DNA of 64,000 bases from Adlercreutzia equolifaciens DSM 19450 (GTDB lineage Bacteria; Actinomycetota; Coriobacteriia; Coriobacteriales; Eggerthellaceae): contig NC_022567.1 of the NCBI RefSeq assembly GCF_000478885.1, positions 372,001 to 436,000 of the forward strand, given 5' to 3'. This document shows, piece by piece, positions 16,053 to 25,156 of the stretch (position 1 is its first letter; each line of letters opens with the position of its first letter). The notes under the pieces were generated by a model that was not told the DNA's origin, made no database searches, and saw only the letters and a list, made by a program, of their open reading frames with translations. The translations under genes were made by a program, and so were the position numbers.

Positions 16053-16456
16053 TAGTGCTTGACGTCAACGCGGCCATTGCGATTGCGAAAGGCACCGAAG
16101 AAGGCAGAGTTCTGAGAGAGTTGATGATGGAAGGCGAAGAGGTCGTTGCCCCTCACTTCTTTTTGACGGAACTGGGAAACGTTGTCTGGCAGATCGTGCG
16201 TGCTGGAGAATTGGATGAAGAGGACTTTCCTGGGTTGTTTGAGCGAGCCGCCGGCTTCGTCGATCGATTTGTTCCCGCTGAGGGCATTCTCTTAGAAGCG
16301 ATCCATGCGGCCATTCAGAATAACCACCCTGTCTACGACATGCTCTGTTTCATTGTTACGCGGCGCAATGCTGCTACGCTCTTCACGTTCGACAAGAAGC
16401 TGCGAGCTGTCTGCGAGGCTAATGGTGTGAATTGCCTCGGGACGGCGAGCTTGTAG
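16049..16456 (+). CDS. PIN-domain ribonuclease toxin (VapC/FitB-like)
   Basis: 135 residues, the usual VapC size. The acidic metal-binding quartet is visible: D5 (IVLDVN), E41 (LTELGN), D97 (VYDMLC) and D115 (FTFDKKL). PIN toxins cleave tRNA or rRNA; the target here is unknown. The GTG start overlaps the antitoxin stop (GTGA). The upstream part of the same open frame is out-of-frame antitoxin sequence. Confidence 0.87.
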   Translation: MIVLDVNAAIAIAKGTEEGRVLRELMMEGEEVVAPHFFLTELGNVVWQIVRAGELDEEDFPGLFERAAGFVDRFVPAEGILLEAIHAAIQNNHPVYDMLCFIVTRRNAATLFTFDKKLRAVCEANGVNCLGTASL

Positions 16457-16576
16457 GGGACGATTTTGGCGAGAATCCCAGGAACGGACTGACGCGTCGG
16501 GCCACTCTTTTCCTGGGCCGTTAACATCCCGTTGCCAAATTTCGGGCAATCGTCCAAAGAATGGTAAAATACATAA

Positions 16577-16610
16577 GTCGCGCATGTTCCGGTGCGCGGC
16601 TTGATTTTTT
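16577..16610 (+). terminator. Terminator or attenuator between vapC and ppk
   Basis: GTCGCGCA (16577-16584) pairs with TGCGCGGC (16593-16600), followed by TTGATTTTTT. It lies 120 bases after vapC and only 37 bases before the ppk start, just downstream of a TAAAAT-like box (16565-16570). It could end the toxin transcript or attenuate ppk. Confidence 0.6.
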
Positions 16611-16646
16611 CGGCCAGCGACTATATAGAGGGAGAAGGCTAGGCCC

Positions 16647-19433
16647 ATGAATGCACAGGCAGCAAAGGACACCGCAACGACGACCATCGTGAAGCCTCCT
16701 TATATGCAAAACCGCGAGCTTTCCTGGCTCGATTTCAACAAGCGCGTGCTCGACCAGGGCGCCGATCCCACGGTGCCGCTTCTGGAGCGTCTGAACTTCA
16801 TCTCCATCTTCTGGAGCAACCTGCAGGAGTTCTTCATGGTGCGCGTCGGCTCGCTCACCGACCTCTCGCTGCTGAAGAAGTCCATCATCGATCCGAAATC
16901 CGGCATGACGCCAGCTCAGCAGCTGGAGGCCATCTACGCTCGCTGCCACGAGCTGTACCCCTACTACGAGGAAACCTACGAGAGCGTGCGCGCGCTCCTC
17001 GCCGAGCAGGATATCCGCAACCTGCGCAAGGAGGAGCTCACGGACGAGCAGCTCGATTATCTGCGCGGCTACATGCAGGATAACGTGTTCCCGTTCCTTT
17101 CTCCTCAGATCATCAACGCCCGCCACCCCTTCCCACATCTGGAAAACGGCGGCCTTTACATCGTGGTGCGTCTTGACGAGGAGGCGGCTCCCAAAGCGAA
17201 GAAATCGAAGGAGGAGCGCGCCCGCGAAAAGGCCGAGGGCAAGGCCAAGGCCACGAAGAACCTCGGGGCGGAAGGCGTGACGCTGGGCATCATCCCCCTT
17301 CCCCGCCAGACGAGCCGCGTGATCGAGCTGCCCGGCAGTGGTTTGCCGTTCATGCTCGTCGAGCACGCGATTGAGATGTTCGCCGCCGAGGTCTTCTCGA
17401 TGTACACCGTCAAGCACACCAATGTCATCTGCGTGACGCGCAACGCCGACCTCGATGCGACGGAAGGTGCCGAGGAGCAGGGCGAGGACTACCGCGAGCA
17501 CATGAAGCGCATTTTGAAGAAGCGCAGCCGCCTGGCCCCGGTGCGCCTGGAAAGCGAACGGCCGCTCTCGCGCACGGTGAAGGGGCTTCTGCTGGAAAAG
17601 CTCGGCCTGGCGGAGCACCAGCTGTTCGTCACGCGCGTACCGCTGAACATGGGGTATACCTGGGGCCTCGGCAGCCGGCTGGGGGCCGAGAAGCGCGCCA
17701 CGCTCACTCAGGCACCGTTCACGCCCCAGTGGCCCGCCTGCCTCGATCGCAAGCGCTCCATCATCGAGCAGGTGAGCGAGCACGAGGTGCTGCTGTCGTA
17801 CCCCTACCAGTCCATGGACGCTTTCGTGCAGCTTCTGCGCGAGGCCTCGGTGGATCCGGCCGTCGTTTCCATCAAGATCACGCTGTACCGCCTAGCGAGC
17901 CAGTCGCATCTGGCCGAGGCGCTCATCAACGCCGCCGAGAACGGCAAGGAGGTCACGGCGCTCTTCGAGCTGCGTGCCCGCTTCGACGAGTCCAACAACA
18001 TCGAGTGGTCCCAGCGCTTCGAGGCCGCCGGCTGCCACGTCATCTACGGCTTCCGCAACTTCAAGGTGCACTCGAAGATCTGCACCATCACGCGCCAGAC
18101 GGAAAACGGCCTGCAGCACATCACCCAGCTGGGCACGGGCAACTACAACGAGAAGACGGCGAAGCTCTACACCGACTTCTCGTTCATCACCTGCGATTCC
18201 CAGATCGGCCACGACGCTGCCGACTTCTTCCGCAACATGGCGCTGGAGAACACCTCGGACAACTACGACATCCTGTGGGTGGCGCCGCTCATGATCAAGC
18301 AGAACATCCTGCGCAACATCGACGTGCAGATCGAGCGCGCGCGCCGCGGTGAGAAGTGCGGGCTGTTCTTCAAGACGAATTCCATCACCGACAAGGAGGT
18401 CATCGACAAACTGGTCGAGGCGTCCCAGGCGGGCGTGCCCATCGATCTGTTCGTGCGCGGCATCTCCTGCATTCTGCCGGGGGTGGAAGGCTACACCGAT
18501 CGAGTGCGCGAGGTGTCCATCGTCGGCCAGCTACTCGAGCACAGCCGCGTGTACGGCTTCGGCCCGCGCGAGGATTGCAAGCTGTACTTGTCCAGCGCCG
18601 ACCTCATGACGCGCAACATGGACAAGCGCATCGAAATCGCCTGGCCTATCCTGAACGAGACGCTGCGCAACCAGGTGCTTGGGTATTTGGGCATCTGCTA
18701 TTCCGACACGGCCAAGCTGCGCGAGCTTCTGCCCGACGGCTCTTACACGGCGCTCGGCGCCTTTGCGGAGCGCAACGAGAACGGGGAAGTGGAGCTGTTC
18801 GATTCCCAGAAGTACCTCATCGCCGAGGCTCAGCGCATGCGCCTGGCCGCTGCCGAGTTGGCCGCTCGCAAGGAGGCCAATCTGGGAGGGAGCGCGCGCG
18901 TGGTGTTCCCCCTGGGGGATGTCGCTGCGGAGGACGGTGCCGAGGTCGGTGCCAATGAGGTGGTAACCGAGGAGGAGTCCGAGTTTGTGGCCCATCGCTC
19001 GCCGGAGCTGGAGGCGGCCGAGGCCAAGGCCGTGCGCGATGCCGCCGACGCCATGGCCGCAGCGGCGACGGCCACGGCGGCTTCGGTTTTGGAAGCGGTG
19101 ACCAAGGGCGTGGCCCAGGAGGTGGCCGCTTTGCAGGCTCGCGAGGCTCAAGGGGCGACCGCGGCGGCCGAAACGGCTCCTGCCGCCGACTCCGATCCGG
19201 CTGCGGCTGATCCTGCTGCGGTGGCCCCGGCTGCCGAGGGCCCCGTGGCCGAGCGCGCGGAGCTGGGCGCCGAGGCGGCGCCGGCGGCCGCCCCCGCTCC
19301 GGCACCAGCGGCCGAAGTCGAGGACGCTGCTCGCCCCGACGACGGTCGCGCCATCGTGCCGGCCACCGTGGTAGAGCCAACGCCAGCGGGCAATGCCATC
19401 ACGCGGTTCTTTCGTCGCCTGTTCGGCAAATAG
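16647..19433 (+). CDS. ppk1: Polyphosphate kinase 1 with long Ala-rich C-terminal tail
   Basis: 928 residues, against about 690-720 for typical PPK1. It makes polyphosphate reversibly from ATP. It begins with the conserved NRELSWLDFNKRVLDQ; the autophosphorylated histidine is H475 in FKVHSKI, and LSSADLMTRNMDKRIEIAWP is the conserved C-terminal domain motif. A Lys-rich insert lies near residues 175-200 (KAKKSKEERAREKAEGKAK), and the last 180 or so residues are Ala/Glu/Pro-rich and outside the catalytic fold. The enzyme is followed by a PPK2-family gene, so synthesis and use of polyphosphate are linked. Confidence 0.93.
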   Translation: MNAQAAKDTATTTIVKPPYMQNRELSWLDFNKRVLDQGADPTVPLLERLNFISIFWSNLQEFFMVRVGSLTDLSLLKKSIIDPKSGMTPAQQLEAIYARCHELYPYYEETYESVRALLAEQDIRNLRKEELTDEQLDYLRGYMQDNVFPFLSPQIINARHPFPHLENGGLYIVVRLDEEAAPKAKKSKEERAREKAEGKAKATKNLGAEGVTLGIIPLPRQTSRVIELPGSGLPFMLVEHAIEMFAAEVFSMYTVKHTNVICVTRNADLDATEGAEEQGEDYREHMKRILKKRSRLAPVRLESERPLSRTVKGLLLEKLGLAEHQLFVTRVPLNMGYTWGLGSRLGAEKRATLTQAPFTPQWPACLDRKRSIIEQVSEHEVLLSYPYQSMDAFVQLLREASVDPAVVSIKITLYRLASQSHLAEALINAAENGKEVTALFELRARFDESNNIEWSQRFEAAGCHVIYGFRNFKVHSKICTITRQTENGLQHITQLGTGNYNEKTAKLYTDFSFITCDSQIGHDAADFFRNMALENTSDNYDILWVAPLMIKQNILRNIDVQIERARRGEKCGLFFKTNSITDKEVIDKLVEASQAGVPIDLFVRGISCILPGVEGYTDRVREVSIVGQLLEHSRVYGFGPREDCKLYLSSADLMTRNMDKRIEIAWPILNETLRNQVLGYLGICYSDTAKLRELLPDGSYTALGAFAERNENGEVELFDSQKYLIAEAQRMRLAAAELAARKEANLGGSARVVFPLGDVAAEDGAEVGANEVVTEEESEFVAHRSPELEAAEAKAVRDAADAMAAAATATAASVLEAVTKGVAQEVAALQAREAQGATAAAETAPAADSDPAAADPAAVAPAAEGPVAERAELGAEAAPAAAPAPAPAAEVEDAARPDDGRAIVPATVVEPTPAGNAITRFFRRLFGK

Positions 19434-19497
19434 GCCAGCGTCGCAGCGTCTGGTCGCTACGGAAGACGAACGCTCAAGGATAGGGGAAAGGAAAGCC

Positions 19498-21231
19498 ATG
19501 CTCGAGAAGGTCAAGTTCAACAAGAAGCCCATGAAGAAGGTAGAGTACAAGGAGCAGTGGGACGAACTTCTGGCCAAGCTCGTGGTGCTCCAGCAGCAGG
19601 CCCACAACGAGGGCGTGGGGCTCGTGGTGCTGTTTGAGGGCTGGAACGGCGCCGGTAAGGGCAGTCGCATTTCCGACCTCATGTACCACCTGGACGCCCG
19701 CTCCACCGGGGTTTACGTGGGGCTCGACCTCGATCCGGACACCGAGCGCGAGTTCGTCGGCCGCGAATGCGGCGTGACGGGCTTCTACCCCATTATGCAG
19801 CCCTTCTGGAAGGCCCTGGGCGAGCGCAACTCCATCACGTTCTACGATCGCGGCTGGTACACGGCGGTCATCCAGCACATGCTCTACAACGCGCCGGCCA
19901 AGCTGCTGCTTCCCAAGAAAGAGGAGCGCCACTACTTGGACTCCGTCCACGACTTCGAGCAGCAGCTTGTGTCCGATGGCTACGTGGTGGTGAAGTTCTT
20001 CGTGCATATGACCAAAAAAGCGCAGGTCGAGCGTTTGCAGCGGCTGCACGACGACCCGGTGACCCGCTGGCGCGTGACCGAGAAGAAGCTCGAAAGCCAT
20101 CACGGTTACGAGACTGCCTACGAGCTGTACGACCGTCTGCTCGAGCGCAGCGATTACGACTTCGCTCCCTGGGTGCTGCTCAACGGCGAGGACAAGCGTC
20201 GCACGAACCTCACCATCGCCAGCACGCTGGTGGACGCCCTGGAGCGCGCGCTCGCCCGCAAGGAGGCCGACGACGTGCTGAAGGCGTCGCTGGCGGCCCG
20301 CGAGAAGGCCGACGAGCTTTTGGCCGAGGAGCGCGCCGTGGAGGCGGCCGCCGCTGCCGAGGCGGCGGGCGCGGTGCCGGCGCCGGCGGCCCAGCCCGGG
20401 CGCGGCATGCTTGCCGGCGTGGCTCTGGCCCGCGCCGAGGCCCAGGCGGCCGCAGCGCACGAACTGGCTCCCAAAAAGTCTCGCTTCGCCATTGTGAAGA
20501 ATTACCCCCAGGTGGACACGATCGACCACAGCCTGGCGCTCACCTTGGACGAGTACAAAGCCGAGCGCAAGCACTTGCAGGATCGCCTGTTCCGCCTGGA
20601 GAACATCATGTTCCAGCGCCGGGTGCCCCTCATTCTCATGTACGAGGGGTGGGACGCGGCTGGCAAGGGCGGCAACATCAAGCGCGTCGCCCAGGCGCTC
20701 GACGCCCGCGCCTACACCATCTTTCCGTCGCCGGCGCCTACCAAGCCCGAACTCGCCCATCCGTTTTTGTGGCGCTACTGGACGCGCCTGCCCAAGGCGG
20801 GGCACGTGGGCATGTACGACCGTAGCTGGTACGGCCGCGTGCTCGTGGAGCGCGTGGAGGGCTTCGCCACGCCGGCCGAGTGGTCGCGGGCCTACGATGA
20901 GATCAACGAGTTCGAGCACGATCTGGTCGATTGGGGCGCCATTCTGCTGAAGTTCTGGGTCGATGTGAGCCCCGAAGAGCAGCTGCGCCGCTTCCAAGAT
21001 CGCGAGGACGACCCGGCCAAGCAGTGGAAGATCACCGAGGACGACTGGCGCAATCGCGAGAAGTACCCCCAGTACAAGGCCGCCATCGACGATATGTTCC
21101 GCCTGACGTCGACCACGTTCGCCCCTTGGATCGTGCTGGAATCCGATGATAAGCGCTATGCTCGCATCAAGGCCCTGCGCATCATCGTGGAAGCCCTGGA
21201 GAAGCGCCTCGGCGAGTGCCCCGCCTCGTAG
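19498..21231 (+). CDS. pap: Polyphosphate:AMP phosphotransferase (two-domain PPK2, class II)
   Basis: 577 residues with two tandem PPK2 domains. Walker A motifs are GWNGAGKG (48-55) and GWDAAGKG (384-391); lid/Walker B-like motifs are YDRGWYTAVI and YDRSWYGRVLVERVEG. Fused two-domain PPK2 proteins phosphorylate AMP to ADP with polyphosphate. In characterised members the C-terminal domain does most catalysis, and the N-terminal Walker A here has Asn where the C-terminal one has Asp, in line with that. The domains are joined by an Ala-rich linker (about 270-325). ATG 19498 with GGGGAAAGGAAAG is chosen over the earlier in-frame start inside ppk1. Confidence 0.9.
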   Translation: MLEKVKFNKKPMKKVEYKEQWDELLAKLVVLQQQAHNEGVGLVVLFEGWNGAGKGSRISDLMYHLDARSTGVYVGLDLDPDTEREFVGRECGVTGFYPIMQPFWKALGERNSITFYDRGWYTAVIQHMLYNAPAKLLLPKKEERHYLDSVHDFEQQLVSDGYVVVKFFVHMTKKAQVERLQRLHDDPVTRWRVTEKKLESHHGYETAYELYDRLLERSDYDFAPWVLLNGEDKRRTNLTIASTLVDALERALARKEADDVLKASLAAREKADELLAEERAVEAAAAAEAAGAVPAPAAQPGRGMLAGVALARAEAQAAAAHELAPKKSRFAIVKNYPQVDTIDHSLALTLDEYKAERKHLQDRLFRLENIMFQRRVPLILMYEGWDAAGKGGNIKRVAQALDARAYTIFPSPAPTKPELAHPFLWRYWTRLPKAGHVGMYDRSWYGRVLVERVEGFATPAEWSRAYDEINEFEHDLVDWGAILLKFWVDVSPEEQLRRFQDREDDPAKQWKITEDDWRNREKYPQYKAAIDDMFRLTSTTFAPWIVLESDDKRYARIKALRIIVEALEKRLGECPAS

Positions 21232-21368
21232 CGCCTCCCGGGGAGGCAGTTCGCCGTCGCTGTGGGGTTTTTCCTTGCGCCAACCCGGGGTTCAGGGTAC
21301 TATGAACCCAACATCAGCAAGCTGGCGGGTGCGCAGAGGACGGGCCCGTTGCATAGAAGGAGTCCGCT

Positions 21369-21485
21369 ATGTCATTGTTCGGTTTCGAAGTTCCCATGGA
21401 GGCCATTTGGGTCGTTGTGGCCATCATCGTGCTCGTCATTGTGGTGTTCATCGCCAAGGGCTTCATGGACGAAATGAAGAAGTAA
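21369..21485 (+). CDS. 38-residue single-pass membrane peptide
   Basis: MSLFGFEVPMEAIWVVVAII begins the product; one hydrophobic helix (about residues 12-30) is followed by a short charged tail (GFMDEMKK). AGAAGGAG precedes the ATG and a strong terminator follows within 30 bases, so it looks like a complete monocistronic unit. I recognise no family. Its role could be regulation of a membrane protein, but nothing in the context says which. Confidence 0.65.
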   Translation: MSLFGFEVPMEAIWVVVAIIVLVIVVFIAKGFMDEMKK

Positions 21486-21514
21486 ATGCTCGCCCGTTCG
21501 ACGGGGTGAGCTCA

Positions 21515-21540
21515 GGGCCCCTGCGGGGCCTTTTTTGTTT
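21515..21540 (+). terminator. Rho-independent terminator
   Basis: GGCCCC-TGC-GGGGCC stem followed by TTTTTTGTTT. It ends the small membrane peptide transcript. Confidence 0.85.
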
Positions 21541-21672
21541 TCCGCAGGCCGCAAGGCCGGGGAGGCGAGAACGTCGGCGCAGGGCCGGCAAGACGTCGCA
21601 GCCAGCGCGGTCGAACGACTGCCCCTAGGGCCGACGCTAGGTAGAGAGATCGATATCGAAGGGGGACGCCTC

Positions 21673-22584
21673 ATGGCTACCGCAGAGAATACCGATACCA
21701 AGAAGAAAAAGAAGAAGCGCGGGTGCTTCTGGCGCATCGTGTTCTGGCTTGCGCTCGTCGTGTTCATCGGCTCGGTGGGAACGCTAGGCTATCTGTTCTA
21801 CACCTATTGGCAGGGCCAGAACGAGTACGAGGAGATCGCCAGCCGCACCGTCGAGGTGCCGGAAGATGGGCAGGTGACCAACTTGGCCGATCTGGTGGTC
21901 GATTGGGACGCCCTGCGTGCGATAAACCCGGATATCGTCGCGTGGGTGTACATGCCCGGCACCATCATCAACTACCCGGTGGCTCACAAAGACGGCGACT
22001 CGGAGTACTACCTGCACCACAACTTCAGCCTGGGCGAGGGCTCCTTCGGCGCCGAGTTCGGCTCCATCATGCTCTCGGGCGAGAACGCCGGCGATTTCTC
22101 CGATGAGGTGAACATCCTCTACGGCCACCACATGCGCAACGGCTCCATGTTCGCCCTGTTCGCCGAGTTCCGTGATTCCGCCATCTTCAATGAGCATCGC
22201 ACCATTTACCTGCTCACCCCCGAGGGCAACTACCGCCTGCAGACGTTCGCCGTGGAACACGTGCCCATGACTCACGCCTCCATCGCCACGCCGAACTACC
22301 CCACCGACGAGGAGTTTTCGGCCTTCAAGGACTGGCTCGTGGAGGAGTCCATCGTCACGCCCGACCCCGATACCACCGATACCCTCGCCGACGCGACGAA
22401 GCTCTTCGGTTTCTGTACGTGCGATGGAGCCGACAACACCTGGCGCTATATCACCTTCGCCGATGTTGCTGAATTCGTCCCTATCAGCTATGTTGGCGCC
22501 GATACCTACCAGGGCGACACGGCGGTGGAAGACGGCGCGGCCGACGAGATCGCCGCCGATGCGCAAGAACGAGCGGAGAACTAG
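21673..22584 (+). CDS. srtB: Class B sortase
   Basis: 303 residues: a Lys-rich N-terminus (TKKKKKKRG), one membrane anchor (about residues 20-42) and an extracellular sortase domain. The catalytic set is H152/H153 in NILYGHHM, C250 in GFCTCDG and R258 in NTWRYI; the YGHHM and length fit class B. The segment before the nucleophile (FCTC) differs from the common TLSTC. No LPxTG- or NPxTx-type substrate is seen in this window. The stop codon overlaps the purF GTG by one base, an odd coupling of a cell-wall enzyme to purine synthesis. Confidence 0.85.
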   Translation: MATAENTDTKKKKKKRGCFWRIVFWLALVVFIGSVGTLGYLFYTYWQGQNEYEEIASRTVEVPEDGQVTNLADLVVDWDALRAINPDIVAWVYMPGTIINYPVAHKDGDSEYYLHHNFSLGEGSFGAEFGSIMLSGENAGDFSDEVNILYGHHMRNGSMFALFAEFRDSAIFNEHRTIYLLTPEGNYRLQTFAVEHVPMTHASIATPNYPTDEEFSAFKDWLVEESIVTPDPDTTDTLADATKLFGFCTCDGADNTWRYITFADVAEFVPISYVGADTYQGDTAVEDGAADEIAADAQERAEN

Positions 22585-24065
22585 TGGCGGACAGCGTATT
22601 TCCCGGCGAGCAGCCGGATCGGTTGGAAGAGGAGTGCGGCGTCTTCGGCGTATACGCGCCGGGCGAGGACGTGGCGCGCCTGACCTGCTACGGGCTGCAG
22701 GCCCTGCAGCATCGCGGCCAGGAGAGCGCCGGCATTGCCGTGGGCGACGGCTCCACGGTCATCGAGGCGAAGGACTTGGGGCTTGTGACCCAGGTCTTCG
22801 ACGAGGCGACGCTGGCGGGTCTTGGCGAGGGCGTGGTGGCCATCGGGCATGTGCGCTATTCCACGAGCGGCGGGAAGGCCTCCTGGGAGGCGGCCCAGCC
22901 GCATATCTCCGCCATCGACGATACGCTCATCGCGCTGGCCCACAACGGCACGCTGGTGAACACGAACCACCTGCGGGCGCAGCTCATCGACGAGGGCGAG
23001 CATCTGCGCGCCGGCACCGATTCCGAGGTGGCGGCCAAAGCCATCGGGCATCTCACGCGCCAGACGCACCACCTGCGCGAGGGTATCCGCTACGCCATGG
23101 AGAACCTGGAAGGCGCCTATGCCATGGTGCTCGCGAGCCCCGAGGCGCTCTACGCCTTCCGCGACCCCCATGGCATTCGGCCCTTGTGCATCGGCCAGTT
23201 GCCCGAGGGACGCGGCTGGGTGGTGTCGTCGGAAACCTGCGGCCTCGACATCGTCGGCGCCGAGTACGTGCGCGACGTGGAACCCGGCGAGATGGTGCGC
23301 TTCACCGCCGAGGGCATGGTAAGCGAGCAAGCCGTGCCGCCGTGCCCGCGGGCCGCCTGCATCTTCGAATACGTGTACTTCGCCCGGCCTGACTCCGTGC
23401 TTGACGGGCAGTCGGTCTACCAGGCTCGCCGCGCCATGGGCCGCATTCTGGCCGACGAGGCGCCCGTGGAGGCCGACCTCGTGCTCGGCGTGCCCGACTC
23501 CGGCGTGCCGGCGGCCCTGGGCTATTCGGAGGCCTCGGGCATTCCGTTCGCCGACGGCATTGTGAAGAACCGCTACGTGGGCCGCACGTTCATCCAGCCC
23601 ACCCAAGCCATGCGCCAGCTGGGCATTCGCCTAAAGCTGAACCCGCTGCCGAGCGTGATTACCGGCAAGCGCCTCGTGGTCATCGATGATTCCATCGTGC
23701 GCGGCAACACCTCCAAGAAGCTCGTGCAGATGCTGCGCGATGCCGGTGCGGCCGAGGTGCACCTGCGCATCGTGAGCCCCGAGGTGCTCTGGCCCTGCTT
23801 CTACGGCATCGACACCGATACCCGCGAGCAGCTCATCGCCGCGAACATGACGTTGGAGGAGATGAACGATTGGATCGGCTCCGACTCGCTCGCGTTCATC
23901 AGCCTGGACGGCCTGCGCGCCTCGCTCGCCGATGCGGGCCACGACGGCTTCTGCACGGCTTGCTTCACCGGCGACTACCCGGTGCCCATTCCCGACGATG
24001 TGGCAAAGAAGAGCTTTCTTACCCGCAAGGACTTCGAGGCGGTGTACGCCGGCGAGGTTTCATAG
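22584..24065 (+). CDS. purF: Amidophosphoribosyltransferase
   Basis: 493 residues. First committed step of purine synthesis: PRPP plus glutamine to phosphoribosylamine. The N-terminal nucleophile is C18 (EECGVFGVYAPG) after a short propeptide. The Ntn-hydrolase glutaminase domain is followed by the PRTase domain with VVIDDSIVRGNTSKKL. Cysteines suitable for an Fe-S cluster (CPRAACIFE and the C-terminal CTACF) are present, as in the Bacillus-type enzyme. The GTG start overlaps the sortase stop. purM follows after 17 bases. Confidence 0.95.
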   Translation: MADSVFPGEQPDRLEEECGVFGVYAPGEDVARLTCYGLQALQHRGQESAGIAVGDGSTVIEAKDLGLVTQVFDEATLAGLGEGVVAIGHVRYSTSGGKASWEAAQPHISAIDDTLIALAHNGTLVNTNHLRAQLIDEGEHLRAGTDSEVAAKAIGHLTRQTHHLREGIRYAMENLEGAYAMVLASPEALYAFRDPHGIRPLCIGQLPEGRGWVVSSETCGLDIVGAEYVRDVEPGEMVRFTAEGMVSEQAVPPCPRAACIFEYVYFARPDSVLDGQSVYQARRAMGRILADEAPVEADLVLGVPDSGVPAALGYSEASGIPFADGIVKNRYVGRTFIQPTQAMRQLGIRLKLNPLPSVITGKRLVVIDDSIVRGNTSKKLVQMLRDAGAAEVHLRIVSPEVLWPCFYGIDTDTREQLIAANMTLEEMNDWIGSDSLAFISLDGLRASLADAGHDGFCTACFTGDYPVPIPDDVAKKSFLTRKDFEAVYAGEVS

Positions 24066-24082
24066 ACACTGAAAGGAACCCC

Positions 24083-25156
24083 ATGGAAAACCAGAACAGC
24101 GTGACCTATGCCGAGGCAGGCGTCGATATCGTGGAGGGCGCCCGTGCCGTGGACGCCATCAAGGACACGGTGCATTCCACCTATCGCCCCGAAGTGGTGG
24201 GCGACATCGGCGGCTTCGGCGGCCTGTTCTCCATCGCGGCGGCCAAGGACATGGCCGATCCGCTTTTGGTGTCGGGCACCGATGGCGTGGGCACGAAGCT
24301 CAAGGTCGCTCAGCGTCTTGGCGTGCACGATACGGTGGGCATCGATCTGGTGGCCATGTGCGTGAACGATATTCTTGCCACCGGCGCGGAGCCTTTGTTC
24401 TTCCTCGACTACGTGGCCGTGGGCAAGCTGGATGCCGAGGCCATGGCCAAGATCGTCGGCGGCATCGGCGAGGGCTGCCGCCAGTCCGGCTGCGCGCTCA
24501 TCGGCGGCGAGATGGCCGAGCATCCCGGCGTGATGGATCCGGACGACTACGATCTGTCCGGTTTCTGCGTGGGCCTGGTCGATCGCCTGCGCATGCTCGA
24601 TCCCGAAAGCGTGCGCGAAGGCGACGTGCTCATCGGCCTCGCCTCGTCCGGCCTGCATTCCAACGGCTACTCGCTGGCCCGCAAGGTGTGCATCGAGGGC
24701 CGTACCGAGGAGGAGCTGCGCGAGGCTCGCGAGGACTTGGGTGGCCAGAGCATTCTGGAAGCCCTGCTCACGCCGACGCGCATTTACGTGAAGCCGGTGC
24801 GCGCGGTCATGGAGCAGGTGCCCGGCGGCATCCGCGCTCTGGCTCATATCACTGGCGGCGGCATCACCGAGAACCTGAACCGCGCCTTGCCCGCAGGCGT
24901 GAACGCCGAGGTCGATTTGGGCACCTGGCCCATTCCGTCGGTGGTGCGCTTTGCCTGCGAGCAGGCGAATCTTTCGGAGGCGGAGGCGCTGAAGACCTTC
25001 AACATGGGTCTCGGTATGGTGCTGATTGTTGATCCGGCTGCTGCTGAGGCCGTAGAGGCCGCTCTGGCCGCTACTGGCGAAGAGACCTACCGTGTCGGCC
25101 GCATTGTCGCTGGCGAAGGCGAGGTCCAATACGCCAACGAAGGGGAGCTGTTCTAA
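24083..25156 (+). CDS. purM: Phosphoribosylformylglycinamidine cyclo-ligase (AIR synthetase)
   Basis: 357 residues. It makes AIR from FGAM using ATP. Conserved motifs are YAEAGVDIVEGARAVDAIK, LLVSGTDGVGTKLKVAQ, IGGEMAEHPG, GLASSGLHSNGYSLAR and AHITGGGITENLNR. ATG 24083 has GAAAGGAACC. The stop overlaps the purN ATG by one base. Confidence 0.95.
   Translation: MENQNSVTYAEAGVDIVEGARAVDAIKDTVHSTYRPEVVGDIGGFGGLFSIAAAKDMADPLLVSGTDGVGTKLKVAQRLGVHDTVGIDLVAMCVNDILATGAEPLFFLDYVAVGKLDAEAMAKIVGGIGEGCRQSGCALIGGEMAEHPGVMDPDDYDLSGFCVGLVDRLRMLDPESVREGDVLIGLASSGLHSNGYSLARKVCIEGRTEEELREAREDLGGQSILEALLTPTRIYVKPVRAVMEQVPGGIRALAHITGGGITENLNRALPAGVNAEVDLGTWPIPSVVRFACEQANLSEAEALKTFNMGLGMVLIVDPAAAEAVEAALAATGEETYRVGRIVAGEGEVQYANEGELF

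Noticed and set aside
21541..21672. A cyclic di-GMP riboswitch before the sortase gene
   Set aside because: GC-rich hairpins and a GCTAGGTAG string are present, but the conserved aptamer core is not.
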